Shown: positions 8,641-18,715 of the stretch, in pieces
How the letters are laid out: each line of letters begins with the position of its first letter
Position numbering within the stretch: the stretch's first letter is position 1
Assembly (NCBI RefSeq): GCF_007754155.1
Contig: NZ_CP037423.1
Coordinates: 8,676,938-8,740,937 of the forward strand
Origin: Stieleria neptunia
GTDB taxonomy: Bacteria > Planctomycetota > Planctomycetia > Pirellulales > Pirellulaceae
Direction: 5' to 3'
Length of the DNA: 64,000 nt
The notes under the pieces: generated by a model
The model's database searches: none
The model's input: the letters and a program-made list of their open reading frames with translations, nothing else
What the model was told of the DNA's origin: nothing
Program-made: the position numbers and the translations under genes

Positions 8641-9911
8641 TGCTTCGCCCTTCGAACCCCAAGAGTCATTCGCCCCCACTCCCAGCCTCCGTCGCGGACT
8701 CGATCATTTCCAGATCTCCATCCCCCCCCACGGCGACCGATGGTGGCACCGCAGCCGATGCCTGTTTGGACGTTCCATTTGCGGTTCCCTTTGTGCATCG
8801 CTTGCGGACGACCGAGCAGATCGCGGGCACCGACTTCCCGACGTTGTTGGAGCTTTTGAAACAAGACAGCTTTGGCGACGCCAAGGTGCTGCTGGTTGCC
8901 GAACGCCCGGTCGCCGAATCGGCCGGCCACGTCACGAAACTCGCCGCTCGGTTGGCCGAATCCGCCGGCGTCAATCTGGTCAGCGAGGTGGTCTTGGTGG
9001 AAGGCGGCGAGGCGGTCAAAAATGATTCCGTCTGCGTCGAACAAATCCTCGCGACCATCAATGCCCATGACCTGGACCGCCGCAGCTACGTGATCGCGAT
9101 CGGCGGCGGCGCGATGCTGGACGCGGTCGGGTATGCCGCGGCGATCGCGCACCGCGGTATTCGCCTGATTCGTCTGCCGACGACAACGCTGGCCCAAGGC
9201 GACAGCGGTGTGGGAGTCAAGAACGCGATCAACTACTTCGGCAAGAAGAACTGGGTCGGCACGTTCAGCGTTCCATGGGCCGTCATCAACGATGCGTCGT
9301 TATTGGAATCGTTGCCCGACCGAGATTTTTTCAGCGGATTCAGTGAGTCGGTGAAGGTGTCGTTGCTGAAGAGCCGGACGGAGTTTGATTGGCTGTGTGA
9401 ACACGCCGATCGGATACGCGCACGCGACATGACCGTCGCTTCGGCGGCGATTGCGACGAGTTGCAAATTACACCTACGGCATATCACCGAAGGCGGTGAT
9501 CCGTTTGAAATGTTAGAAGCCCGGCCGCTGGATTTCGGGCACTGGTCGGCGCACAAACTGGAACCGATCACGGACTTTGAAATTCGCCACGGTGAAGCCG
9601 TCGCGATCGGAGTCGCGATCGACTGTTTCTACTCGCATCTCAAACTCGGCTTCCGCATCGAAGACGTGCATCGCGTGTGCGAGTGCTTGCACGCGCTCGG
9701 TTTGCCACTCTGGCACGAAGCGTTGTCGCCGCTGGATCGCTTGCTCGACGGGCTGGAAGAGTTCCGTCAACACCTCGGCGGTCGCTTGACGATCACGATG
9801 CTCGAGGGCGTCGGCCAGAGCATCGATGTGCATGAAATCGACACGGCGACGATGGCCAAAGCGATCGAGATGTTGAGAGCGGCTGGGGACCGCATCACAG
9901 CACGCGCCTAG
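8640..9911 (+). CDS. 3-dehydroquinate synthase-family enzyme, EboD-like
   Basis: 423 residues, using the ATG that overlaps the esterase stop codon. The protein has the DHQS/iron-alcohol-dehydrogenase fold: an NAD-binding segment AIGGGAMLDAVGYAAAIAHRG (~155-175), LPTTTLAQGDSGVGVKNAIN (~180-199), and metal-ligand regions DFGHWSAHKLE (~298-308) and RHGEAVAIGVAID (~316-328). The DFGHWSAHKLE variant and the long N-terminus resemble EboD, the DHQS homologue of the ebo cluster, more than canonical AroB. No EboA, B, C, E or F is present here. It could still serve as AroB. Its product is probably a cyclitol or dehydroquinate-like compound. Confidence 0.8.
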   Translation: MLRPSNPKSHSPPLPASVADSIISRSPSPPTATDGGTAADACLDVPFAVPFVHRLRTTEQIAGTDFPTLLELLKQDSFGDAKVLLVAERPVAESAGHVTKLAARLAESAGVNLVSEVVLVEGGEAVKNDSVCVEQILATINAHDLDRRSYVIAIGGGAMLDAVGYAAAIAHRGIRLIRLPTTTLAQGDSGVGVKNAINYFGKKNWVGTFSVPWAVINDASLLESLPDRDFFSGFSESVKVSLLKSRTEFDWLCEHADRIRARDMTVASAAIATSCKLHLRHITEGGDPFEMLEARPLDFGHWSAHKLEPITDFEIRHGEAVAIGVAIDCFYSHLKLGFRIEDVHRVCECLHALGLPLWHEALSPLDRLLDGLEEFRQHLGGRLTITMLEGVGQSIDVHEIDTATMAKAIEMLRAAGDRITARA

Positions 9912-10278
9912 CGGCAACGTCTTGCAACGCCTTGTCCCCAGGCTCTGTCTGGGGACACACGGTACGGGAGGCTCGGGACGTCGATTGGATTACTGCAGGA
10001 TTTGGCAACGGATTTAGACTCTCTCCCTCTGGGAGAGACGGCGTTTGCGCAGCAAGCAAACGCCAGAGAGGGCCGACGGCTTGCGAATGTGTTGACGACT
10101 TCCGCTACGATCAACTCCGCCACTTAGACAATTGCCCCCCCGGCCTTCCGGTCACCAGAATGCAAAGAGGCGGAGCCTCCGACACATTGCGTTCCCAGGC
10201 CGGAGCCTGGGAACGAGGGAAGAATTTGCTCCTCTCAAAATTTCGATTCGCATCCACTTCGTAACGGCCTGATCGGAC
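9912..10278. other. Intergenic region with several short palindromes, no gene
   Basis: Contains an imperfect hairpin around CTCTCCCTCTGGGAGAG (10018-10036) followed by a second one GCGTTTGC...GCAAACGC. It also has a GAGGCGGAGCCTC palindrome near 10167-10179 and a CGTTCCCAGGC...GCCTGGGAACG palindrome at 10190-10214. The last two also occur in the waaA upstream array. The 110-codon ORF across this stretch is an artefact of these repeats. Confidence 0.65.
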
Positions 10279-10839
10279 ATGCAGAAGGAGTTTTACCGGA
10301 TCGGCGTTTTGTTGCTGATCCTGTGGCTGGTGCGGATCGTCGATGCGACGATTCCCTATGCGTTGACGAACCTCGGGCTGCAACCACGTCAATGGAGTGG
10401 GCTGCCGGGGATCATCACCATGCCATTTCTGCATGGCAGCTTTGGCCATCTGTTTAGCAACACGATGTCATTGGGAATCCTGTTGGGCTTGCTGGTCGGC
10501 TCGCAGAAAGCCCCCTGGTTGCTCGCCGCGCTGACCTCCGTCGCCGGCGCGTCGCTGCTCTGGCTGGTCGGCCGAGATGCGAATCATGTCGGCGCCAGCG
10601 GTCTGGTGTTCGGGCTGATCGGATTGATGATCGTCAGCGGCTTCTTGAATCGCAGACTGGTCCCGGTGGGCGTCGCGATCGTGGTCGGCATCCTGTTCGG
10701 CGGCACGCTGCTGTCGGGGATCCTGCCGGGCGGCGGTGCGGAAGTTTCCTGGGATGGCCATCTCTGCGGTCTCATCGGCGGCGCCGCGGTCGCGTTTTTC
10801 ACCAGCGCCGAAGCCGGACGGTTCAGAATCAAAACCTGA
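10279..10839 (+). CDS. Rhomboid-family intramembrane serine protease
   Basis: 186 residues with six hydrophobic segments, a minimal six-helix rhomboid. The HGSFGHLFSN block (52-61) matches the rhomboid TM2 H-x-x-x-x-H-x-x-x-N pattern. The catalytic serine is in GASGLVFG (Ser107) and the catalytic histidine is in SWDGHLCG (His161). Rhomboids cleave single-pass membrane proteins within the bilayer. The substrate is unknown and the neighbours give no hint; the gene stands alone between repeat-rich gaps. Confidence 0.93.
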   Translation: MQKEFYRIGVLLLILWLVRIVDATIPYALTNLGLQPRQWSGLPGIITMPFLHGSFGHLFSNTMSLGILLGLLVGSQKAPWLLAALTSVAGASLLWLVGRDANHVGASGLVFGLIGLMIVSGFLNRRLVPVGVAIVVGILFGGTLLSGILPGGGAEVSWDGHLCGLIGGAAVAFFTSAEAGRFRIKT

Positions 10840-10850
10840 TCGGCCGGCAA

Positions 10851-10943
10851 GTGGGATAGGCTTCCAACCTGTCATTCCAGCATCGACGAGCCTGGAAGCC
10901 TATCCCACTCGCTGCTTTTGACGAGCCTGGAAGCCTATCCCAC
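10851..10943. repeat. GTGGGATAGGCTTCCA-family palindromic repeats (three arms)
   Basis: One arm GTGGGATAGGCTTCCAACCT starts at 10851, and two reverse-complement arms end at 10908 and 10943. The same sequence recurs at 24406-24462, 26891-26974 and 61178-61200, always outside coding sequence. The arms can form alternative hairpins in the transcript. Confidence 0.88.
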
Positions 10944-10980
10944 AAAAAAACGCCCGAACCAAATGGCTCGGGCGTTTTCG
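10944..10980 (-). terminator. Rho-independent terminator for groEL
   Basis: Read on the minus strand, a 10-bp stem (CGCCCGAGCC pairing with GGTTCGGGCG, one G-U pair) with an ATTT loop is followed by seven T residues. It lies 28-65 bp beyond the groEL stop codon. The plus-strand version also ends in TTTT, so it may act on rhomboid transcripts too. Confidence 0.85.
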
Positions 10981-11008
10981 TATTGTTGATTGATTCGGGG
11001 GTAGCGGA

Positions 11009-12631
<1,623 letters not shown>

Positions 12632-12689
12632 CTATTTAGGTGTGTTGTTAGAGGTTTTTGATCGGGTGGGATGCGAACGGAAATTGCTC

Positions 12690-12730
12690 GGCAGCGGCCT
12701 AGAGGCAGCGGCCTAGAGGCAGCGGCCTAG
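12690..12730. repeat. 14-bp tandem repeat at the groES 3' end
   Basis: Three copies of AGGCAGCGGCCTAG-type units. The first copy in the groES direction contains the groES TAG stop, so a stretch around the stop codon was duplicated into the groES-groEL spacer. Confidence 0.85.
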
Positions 12731-13044
12731 CCGATCACCGCCAGAACGTCGTCTTCACGCATCAGCAAATATTCTTCGCCATCGATCTCGACCGACTCGC
12801 CGGCGTAACTGCTGAACAGCACGTGGTCGCCTTCGGAAAGCTGGCTTTGTCCACGGGTGCCGTCATCGAGCAGCTTGCCCGTGCCGATTGCCACGACGGT
12901 GCCCCGGGCCGGTTTTTCTCGTGCCGAATCGGGAAGAACGATCCCGCCAGCGGTCGTTTCTTCGACTTCTTCACGCTGGACCACGATTCGCTCGCCGATC
13001 GGTTGCAGACGAACGGAAGCCTTTTTCTTGGTGGCAGTCGCCAT
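12727..13044 (-). CDS. groES: 10-kDa chaperonin GroES
   Basis: 105 residues. After a short basic lead (ATKKKASVRLQPIGERIVVQ) it has the GroES mobile loop EETTAGGIVLPDSAREKPARG and the C-terminal barrel strand DGEEYLLMREDDVLAVI. GroES caps the GroEL ring and closes the folding chamber. It is the first gene of a groES-groEL operon. The stop codon lies inside a 14-bp repeat that fills part of the spacer to groEL. Confidence 0.97.
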   Translation of the reverse strand: MATATKKKASVRLQPIGERIVVQREEVEETTAGGIVLPDSAREKPARGTVVAIGTGKLLDDGTRGQSQLSEGDHVLFSSYAGESVEIDGEEYLLMREDDVLAVIG

Positions 13045-13638
13045 AGTTGCGGATACCTTTTCTGTAGTGCGGGAAATTGAATGGAGAATGTCTTGTCGGC
13101 TGCCGCCAGCGGCAATTGGCCTGCTCAGTCGTAATCAGCCAGCCGTATTCAGCCAGTCGCGATCAACACGACGGCGGCCGAAACGACCACTTGGCAGTCC
13201 ACCGCGCGAAGTCGACTATACGGAGTCCACTGGCGAGCGACTGTCGTTTGGGGGCCTGACGGCCGCGCCAAGTTGACAGTTTTTCTGACTGGCACGCCGA
13301 GCAGCAAACGGTGTGCCAGATCCTGACCGCGGCCGGGACATCACACTCCTCCAACCGCACCAAGCCCCCAAAGAGCCTGAAAATGTCGTTGCAGAAAGTT
13401 TCCTGAAGGTCGCTGATCGCGGACGCGTATCTTGGTGCATTTCCGGTTTCTGCAACAGGGGCCAAATCATCTGCCCCGAGCGGAATCTTCCAGAGCTGGC
13501 CGGTTTTTCGCCAGCGACACCGCAGAATCGAGGGTCGCAACCATCAGCGGCACGGCGATTGGCCCGTCGACAGCCCGCGGCCCGGCGAATAATGCCATCC
13601 ACTTTGACGCCACGCGCGGTGCTTTCTCTTAGCAGTAG

Positions 13639-13773
13639 GGCGCGAGCGGGCTGTCGATTTTGTGAGCCGCGACGCGTAAGCGGCCGGGCACGGCGACGCT
13701 GCCCGAGGCCTGACGGCCAGCGGCTCACCATTGACTCAGCAGATCCCGACTCCATCGACAGCCGGCTCGCGCC
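13639..13773. repeat. 135-bp nested inverted repeat
   Basis: Outer arms GCGCGAGCGGGCTGTCGAT (13639-13658) and ATCGACAGCCGGCTCGCGC (13754-13773) enclose inner arms GTGAGCCGC (13662-13670) and GCGGCTCAC (13720-13728). A further copy of the outer arm, TCGACAGCCCGC, lies at 13567-13578. The structure could fold into a long hairpin. No ORF is inside. Confidence 0.8.
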
Positions 13774-13881
13774 GTTCCGCTAACACCGTGAGAGCCAAAG
13801 TAGATGGCATTTGGCCAACGCACGCGGGCCGGCCAGAAACGACAAATTGGCAGGCGTGTATTCCCACAAGTCGCAAGGCTT

Positions 13882-13913
13882 GAAGTCACCCTCCCTCTGG
13901 GAGGGTGACCTTC
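13882..13913. repeat. CACCCTCCC/GGGAGGGTG hairpin (CTCTGGGAG family)
   Basis: Inverted repeat GAAGTCACCCTCCC-TCT-GGGAGGGTGACCTTC. Related hairpins occur near 10018, 55982-56137 and 60174-60205. Confidence 0.75.
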
Positions 13914-14135
13914 AAAACTCCCAATCTCATTCGACAAGGTCGCCCACGGATGAACGAACGGATGAACAAACCAACGAAGATTGCTTTGCCGCTAAACTCC
14001 CCGCGGTCCATTCCATCGACAAGTTGCAGCTCGGCCGTGCCAATTGGCCCGGCGGTTGCATCAAGGTTTTGTCTGGCCAGTTCCCCTGCCAAAACTGCTT
14101 TTCAGCGTTCCAAATAAGCCAATACGGGTTCTTAG

Positions 14136-14834
14136 ATGCTCCTTTTTGATCCGATCTACCTGCTTTTCATCGCCCCCCCGCTGCTGCTAGGGCTGTTCGC
14201 CCAGTGGCGGGTCAAAAGCACGTTCGCGTCCATGTCCCAGGTCCAAGCACGGATGAGCGGCGCCCAAGCGGCGCGACAAATGCTCGATTCGGCAGGCCTG
14301 CACCAGGTCGGGGTCGAACAAGTCCCCGGCCACCTGAGCGACCACTACGACCCCCGCGCCAAGGTGCTGCGGTTGAGTCCCGAAGTTTACGGCGGGCGAT
14401 CGATGGCCGCGCTCGGGGTTGCCTGTCACGAGGCGGGCCACGCGTTTCAAGACGCCAAGGGCTACGCACCGCTGATCATTCGCAACATGGCCGTCCCGGC
14501 GGCGAATTTCGGCAGCAACATCGGGGTCACCCTGGCCACCATCGGGCTGTTTCTCAGTTACCAAATCCCTTCGGTGGGCAACCTGTTGCTGCTGGCGGGA
14601 ATCGTCTTGTTCGCCGGCGTGGTGTTCTTTCAAGTCGTCAACCTGCCGGTGGAGTTTGACGCCAGCGCCCGGGCGCGACGCCACTTGGTGTCCGCCAATT
14701 TGATCGCGGCCAACGAGGAACACTTCGTCGCCAAGGTGCTCAACGCCGCGGCGTTGACCTACGTGGCCGGAACGCTGCAAGCGATCATGACGCTCGCCTA
14801 CTTCATTTTCCGTTTGATGGGTGACCGACGCTAG
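14136..14834 (+). CDS. Membrane-bound zinc metallopeptidase, YugP/peptidase membrane zinc family
   Basis: 232 residues. TM1 is at ~3-22, the zinc site is HEAGH at 98-102 in the context GVACHEAGHAFQDA, two or three further TM helices lie at ~118-165, and a last one at ~212-228. The third ligand is probably the Glu in NLPVEFDASARARR (~174). This is the layout of YugP-like neutral zinc metallopeptidases, whose substrates are unknown but presumably envelope proteins. The DUF58 gene begins 15 bp downstream on the same strand, so the two are probably co-transcribed. Confidence 0.92.
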   Translation: MLLFDPIYLLFIAPPLLLGLFAQWRVKSTFASMSQVQARMSGAQAARQMLDSAGLHQVGVEQVPGHLSDHYDPRAKVLRLSPEVYGGRSMAALGVACHEAGHAFQDAKGYAPLIIRNMAVPAANFGSNIGVTLATIGLFLSYQIPSVGNLLLLAGIVLFAGVVFFQVVNLPVEFDASARARRHLVSANLIAANEEHFVAKVLNAAALTYVAGTLQAIMTLAYFIFRLMGDRR

Positions 14835-14849
14835 GCGTTTGCCGGTACG

Positions 14850-16292
14850 ATGGGGCGCATGAACGATGCGCTCCGTCAAATCACCGAAGGCCAATTCCAA
14901 ACCTACAGCAAGCTGCCGTGGCTGATGTTGGTGGTGTTCGCCGTGCCGCTGGCCGTGGGGGCGTGGCGTTTCCGCACCTATCCGACAAAGCTGTGGATCG
15001 CCGTCCTGACGATCACCCTGGCCGGAAGCGTCTTCACGGTCTTTTCCCCCGACAGTTTCATCTGGGTCGCGGCGCTCGACTGGCTACTCTTGATCGTGGC
15101 GACGGTCGATTTTCTGTCGATCTACTTGTCGACCAATCACGGGATCCACGCCAGTCGCGAAATCGCCCGCTCCTGCTCGCTGGGTGTTCCGGTTGAAAGC
15201 CATCTGACGGTCGAAAACCTTTCCGGCATCACCCTGGTCGGCCACGCGCGGGACGACCTGCCGGACGATTTCGAATCCTCCCCCGACCAGCACCGATTGC
15301 GATTGCCGCCCCGTGGACGCGTCAGCTTTCGCCGCAAATTGACGCCCGGCCGCCGCGGGGCGTTCCGACTCGAGCACGTTTCGCTCCGCTTCCTCAGCCC
15401 GCTTCGGCTGTGGCATCGCTACATCCAGATTCCGCTGGAAAGCGAGCTGAACGTTTACCCGGACATGAAACAGTTGAGCGACTATGCGTTGCTCGCCCGC
15501 ACGAATCGATTGAGCCTGATCGGCGTCCGCCGCACCCGACGGATCGGCCAAGACAGCGATTTTGAACGTCTGCGCGACTACAGCCGAGACGACAATTTTC
15601 GCCACATCGATTGGCGCAGCACCGCCCGCCGAAACAAGCTGACCGTTCGGCAATTCCAAAGCGACCAAAGCCAACGGGTGATCTTCCTGCTCGACTGCGG
15701 CCGCATGATGACCAACACCCGCGACGGCTACACGTTGCTCGATCACGCCATGAATTCCGCGCTGATGATGGCCTACGTCGCGCTGCACCAGGGCGACGCG
15801 GTGGGAATGCTGTGCTTTTCCGATTCCGTGCATGCCTACATCCCGCCCCACGGAGGAAAGAGCCAAATGAATCGCCTGATTCATGCCTGCTTTGACCAGT
15901 TCCCCCGGATGGTCGAATCACGATACGACCAGGCGTTTCTGTACCTCCGCAACCATTGCAAACGCCGATCGCTGGTCGTCCTGGCGACCAACATCATCGA
16001 TGAAGTCAACGCGGCGGCCGTCACGGACTACCTGGGCAACATCAACGGCCAGCACCTGCCGATGGGAGTGATCCTGAGGGACCGCACCCTGTTCGAGGCG
16101 GCCGACCACCCCGAGGGCGACGAATCGAACCTGTATCGCGCCGCCGCGGCCGCCGACATCCTCGTCTGGCGCGACCAAGTCCTCAAAGACCTGGAGCACC
16201 GCGGCGTGCTGATGGTCGACACGTTTCCGGACGAATTGACCGCGCCGCTGGTCAACCAATACCTGGAGATCAAGGCCAAGCATTTGCTCTAG
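14850..16292 (+). CDS. DUF58 domain-containing membrane protein
   Basis: 480 residues; a second ATG at 14859 is equally possible. Two N-terminal TM helices (about 25-42 and 48-85) precede an extracellular-type beta region. The DUF58 core SDFERLRDYSRDDNFRHIDW (~232-251) is followed by STARRNKLTVRQF. The C-terminal part is a von Willebrand A-like domain with VIFLLDCGRMM (~272-282), where the usual D-x-S-x-S MIDAS is degenerate (DCGRMM). DUF58 proteins usually pair with MoxR AAA ATPases, but none is adjacent here. The neighbour is a membrane metallopeptidase. Confidence 0.9.
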   Translation: MGRMNDALRQITEGQFQTYSKLPWLMLVVFAVPLAVGAWRFRTYPTKLWIAVLTITLAGSVFTVFSPDSFIWVAALDWLLLIVATVDFLSIYLSTNHGIHASREIARSCSLGVPVESHLTVENLSGITLVGHARDDLPDDFESSPDQHRLRLPPRGRVSFRRKLTPGRRGAFRLEHVSLRFLSPLRLWHRYIQIPLESELNVYPDMKQLSDYALLARTNRLSLIGVRRTRRIGQDSDFERLRDYSRDDNFRHIDWRSTARRNKLTVRQFQSDQSQRVIFLLDCGRMMTNTRDGYTLLDHAMNSALMMAYVALHQGDAVGMLCFSDSVHAYIPPHGGKSQMNRLIHACFDQFPRMVESRYDQAFLYLRNHCKRRSLVVLATNIIDEVNAAAVTDYLGNINGQHLPMGVILRDRTLFEAADHPEGDESNLYRAAAAADILVWRDQVLKDLEHRGVLMVDTFPDELTAPLVNQYLEIKAKHLL

Positions 16293-16381
16293 CCTTCTTG
16301 GATAACGTGGCTATCGAAATCGCATGACTCTGGTAATCTGGTGGGTTCGCAAAAACCATTCACCCGACCGCAGATTGATCC

Positions 16382-17563
16382 ATGCCCCGTCGCTCGTATA
16401 AGAATTCACCCGGCAAAAAGCCTTCCGCCGCCAAGCGGACGGGGGGCAAGCCGAAACGTGGGGCACGCAAGCCGAAGGCCAAAACCTCCGAAAGCGAGCC
16501 GAAATCGCAGTCGGCGGCACCCAAGAAACGCCCCGCCAGCAAAGACACGGCCGGCAAACGCACCACCAAACGCACGGCCGGCAAACGCACCAGGCGAGCC
16601 CCCGCCGCCGCGACGACCAGCACGCGGGATCAACCGCAACGGCTGCAACGACTGCTGGCGGCCGCGGGATTCGGAAGCCGACGCCAATGCGAATCGCTGA
16701 TCGAAGAAGGACGCGTCGAAGTCGATGGCGAGATCGCCGCGGAACTGGGGACCGTGGTCGACCCCAAGAGCAGTAAGGTGCTCGTCGACGGCGTGCCGCT
16801 GAGACAACAGAAACTCGTTTATTACGCCGTCAACAAACCGACCGGCTTTTTGAGCACCAACGCCGACCCGCGCGGACGCCAACGCGTCATCGATCTGGTC
16901 CCCAACAGCGAACGCGTTTTCCCCGTCGGACGACTGGATCAGAGCAGCCAGGGGCTGATGCTGTTGACCAACGACGGTGATTTGGCCCAGCAATTGTCGC
17001 ACCCCAAATACGGCGTCCGAAAAGTCTATCGCGTCACCGTGGCCGGCAAGATCGATGGCGAAACGATGCGGAGCATGCGCAAGGGCATCTATATTTCGGA
17101 CGGATTCGTTCGCGTCGAAGGGGCCAAGATCGTCAAGTCGCGGGCCCGCGCGACCGAAATGGAGATCACGCTCCGCGAAGGCAAGAATCGCGAGATCCGC
17201 CGAATCCTGGCGCGGCTGGGGCACAAGGTCCAGACCTTGCGCCGGATTGCGATCGGACCGCTGCGAATCGGCGACATGCCGGTCGGTGCCCACCGCGTGC
17301 TGTCGCGCGATGAAGTCAGCCGGCTGAGAAAAGCGATCGAACATAGCCGCGACGAAGTCGCCGACGAAACGCCGCGACGCCGACCGGCTGGCAAGGGGAC
17401 CAAGAAACGGTCCGCAAAAAAGAAATCGGCCGGGAAACGACGTTACGCCGAAAGCCGCAACGACGTCACCGCGCGGCGGACGAGCCGAAAACCGGCGACG
17501 ACGAAGTTTTCATTCAAACCGAAGAAGTCCGACGGCGGCGGCTCGATCATCGGCGGCGATTGA
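16382..17563 (+). CDS. rluB: 23S rRNA pseudouridine synthase, RluB/RsuA family, with basic extensions
   Basis: 393 residues, about 100-150 longer than typical RluB. Residues 1-80 are Lys/Arg/Pro/Ala-rich and disordered. An S4 RNA-binding domain (QRLQRLLAAAGFGSRRQCE, ~84-130) is followed by the catalytic domain with VGRLDQSSQGLMLLTND, where Asp186 is the expected nucleophile, and the signature EGKNREIRRILARLGHKV (~265-282). The C-terminus (~325-393) is again Lys/Arg-rich. It isomerises a uridine in 23S rRNA; the exact position cannot be read. Basic tails are a common planctomycete feature and probably aid RNA binding. RsuA or RluE-type specificity is not excluded. Confidence 0.88.
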   Translation: MPRRSYKNSPGKKPSAAKRTGGKPKRGARKPKAKTSESEPKSQSAAPKKRPASKDTAGKRTTKRTAGKRTRRAPAAATTSTRDQPQRLQRLLAAAGFGSRRQCESLIEEGRVEVDGEIAAELGTVVDPKSSKVLVDGVPLRQQKLVYYAVNKPTGFLSTNADPRGRQRVIDLVPNSERVFPVGRLDQSSQGLMLLTNDGDLAQQLSHPKYGVRKVYRVTVAGKIDGETMRSMRKGIYISDGFVRVEGAKIVKSRARATEMEITLREGKNREIRRILARLGHKVQTLRRIAIGPLRIGDMPVGAHRVLSRDEVSRLRKAIEHSRDEVADETPRRRPAGKGTKKRSAKKKSAGKRRYAESRNDVTARRTSRKPATTKFSFKPKKSDGGGSIIGGD

Positions 17564-17568
17564 ACCGA

Positions 17569-17595
17569 CGTTCCAAGGCAGAGCCTTGGAACGAG
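17569..17595. repeat. CGTTCCAAGGC palindrome between convergent genes
   Basis: Near-perfect inverted repeat CGTTCCAAGGCAGAGCCTTG(GAACG) between the ends of rluB and the aldolase gene. It is the same element as in the waaA upstream array and at 61202-61228. Its position suits a bidirectional terminator, but there is no T-run. Confidence 0.75.
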
Positions 17596-17612
17596 TTACC
17601 AGCAGGCTTGCG

Positions 17613-18623
17613 TTACAGCGTCGCCCGGAGCTTGGCTCCGTTGCCGGCTTGTCCGAACGACGTCATGCGTGCGACGCAAACGTCTTTCATCGCCGTGCGG
17701 GCGGGCTTCAGATAAGCACGCGGGTCGAACGCCGAGGGGTCTTCGGCGAACACCTTGCGGATCGCGCCGGTGATCGCCATGCGGCAATCGGTATCGACGT
17801 TGATCTTGCGAACGCCGCTCTTGATCCCGCGTTGGATTTCTTCGACCGGCACGCCGTAGGTTTGCTTCATTTGGCCGCCGTACTGGTTGATGATGTCCTG
17901 CAGTTCTTGCGGAACACTGCTGCTGCCGTGCATCACCAGGTGGGTGTTGGGCAGCTTGGCGTGGATTTCTTCGATCCGCGTCATCGCCAACACTTCGCCG
18001 GTCGGTTTCTTGGTGAACTTGTACGCACCGTGGCTGGTCCCGATGGCGACGGCCAGTGCGTCGACGCCGGTTTCTTCGACAAATCGCTGGGCTTCGTCGG
18101 GATCGGTCAGCAATTGGTCGTGGGTCAATTCGCCGACCGCACCGTGGCCGTCTTCCTGCTCCCCTTCGCCGCTTTCGAGCGATCCCAGGCAGCCGAGTTC
18201 ACCTTCGACGGAGACATTTTTGGCGTGAGCCATTTCAACGACGGCCTTGGTGACCTTGGCGTTGTATTCGTAGTCGGCGGGCGTTTTTCCGTCTTCTTCC
18301 AGCGAACCGTCCATCATCACGCTGGTGAAGCCGTTTTCGATCGCCGATTTACAGGTCTCGGGGCTGTTGCCATGGTCTTGGTGCATGACGATCGGAATGT
18401 GCGGGTACAATTCGGTCGCCGCGATCATCAGATGTCGCAGGTAAGCGTCCTGCGAATAGGCCCGTGCACCGCGTGATGCCTGGATAATCACCGGCGAATC
18501 GGTTTCTTCGGCGGCTTCCATGATCGCCTGGATCTGTTCCATATTGTTGACGTTGAATGCCGCAACGCCGTAATCGTTTTCTGCGGCGTGGTCGAGCACA
18601 ACGCGAAGTGGAACCAATGCCAT
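17613..18623 (-). CDS. fba: Fructose-bisphosphate aldolase, class II
   Basis: 336 residues. It carries the class II zinc-aldolase motifs: HQDHG at 81-85 (catalytic Asp83, zinc ligand His84), [12 protein letters not shown] (~140-151), GTSHGAYKF (~195), HGSSSVP and the phosphate-binding [10 protein letters not shown] (~275-284). The length and the [18 protein letters not shown] insertions fit the type B, Calvin-cycle-like (CbbA) subfamily. It interconverts fructose-1,6-bisphosphate with DHAP and glyceraldehyde-3-phosphate. It stands alone, diverging from the H4MPT genes. Confidence 0.96.
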   Translation of the reverse strand: MALVPLRVVLDHAAENDYGVAAFNVNNMEQIQAIMEAAEETDSPVIIQASRGARAYSQDAYLRHLMIAATELYPHIPIVMHQDHGNSPETCKSAIENGFTSVMMDGSLEEDGKTPADYEYNAKVTKAVVEMAHAKNVSVEGELGCLGSLESGEGEQEDGHGAVGELTHDQLLTDPDEAQRFVEETGVDALAVAIGTSHGAYKFTKKPTGEVLAMTRIEEIHAKLPNTHLVMHGSSSVPQELQDIINQYGGQMKQTYGVPVEEIQRGIKSGVRKINVDTDCRMAITGAIRKVFAEDPSAFDPRAYLKPARTAMKDVCVARMTSFGQAGNGAKLRATL

Positions 18624-18715
18624 GATCAGCTACCTTGGGGTAAAATGAGAGTCGGAGGTCAGTCTTTTGCCGGGAATTATCGCTGCGTGACCCCTGACCG
18701 CAAGGGCGGGGGATC

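Larger units (their letters stand above)
13045..14135. other. 1.1-kb repeat-rich intergenic region, no credible gene
   Basis: ORFs of up to 179 codons exist on both strands but have Arg/Ala/Ser-rich composition and no recognisable family. They overlap palindromes at 13567-13773 and 13882-13913. The groES promoter should lie at its left end and the metallopeptidase promoter at its right end. No tRNA-like T-loop was seen. Confidence 0.6.

Noticed and set aside
13045-13130. CIRCE/HrcA operator upstream of groES
   Set aside because: No TTAGCACTC-N9-GAGTGCTAA-like pair is visible.
13216-13755. 179-codon minus-strand ORF in the gap after groES
   Set aside because: Arg/Ser/Ala-rich, overlaps inverted repeats and matches no family; treated as non-coding.
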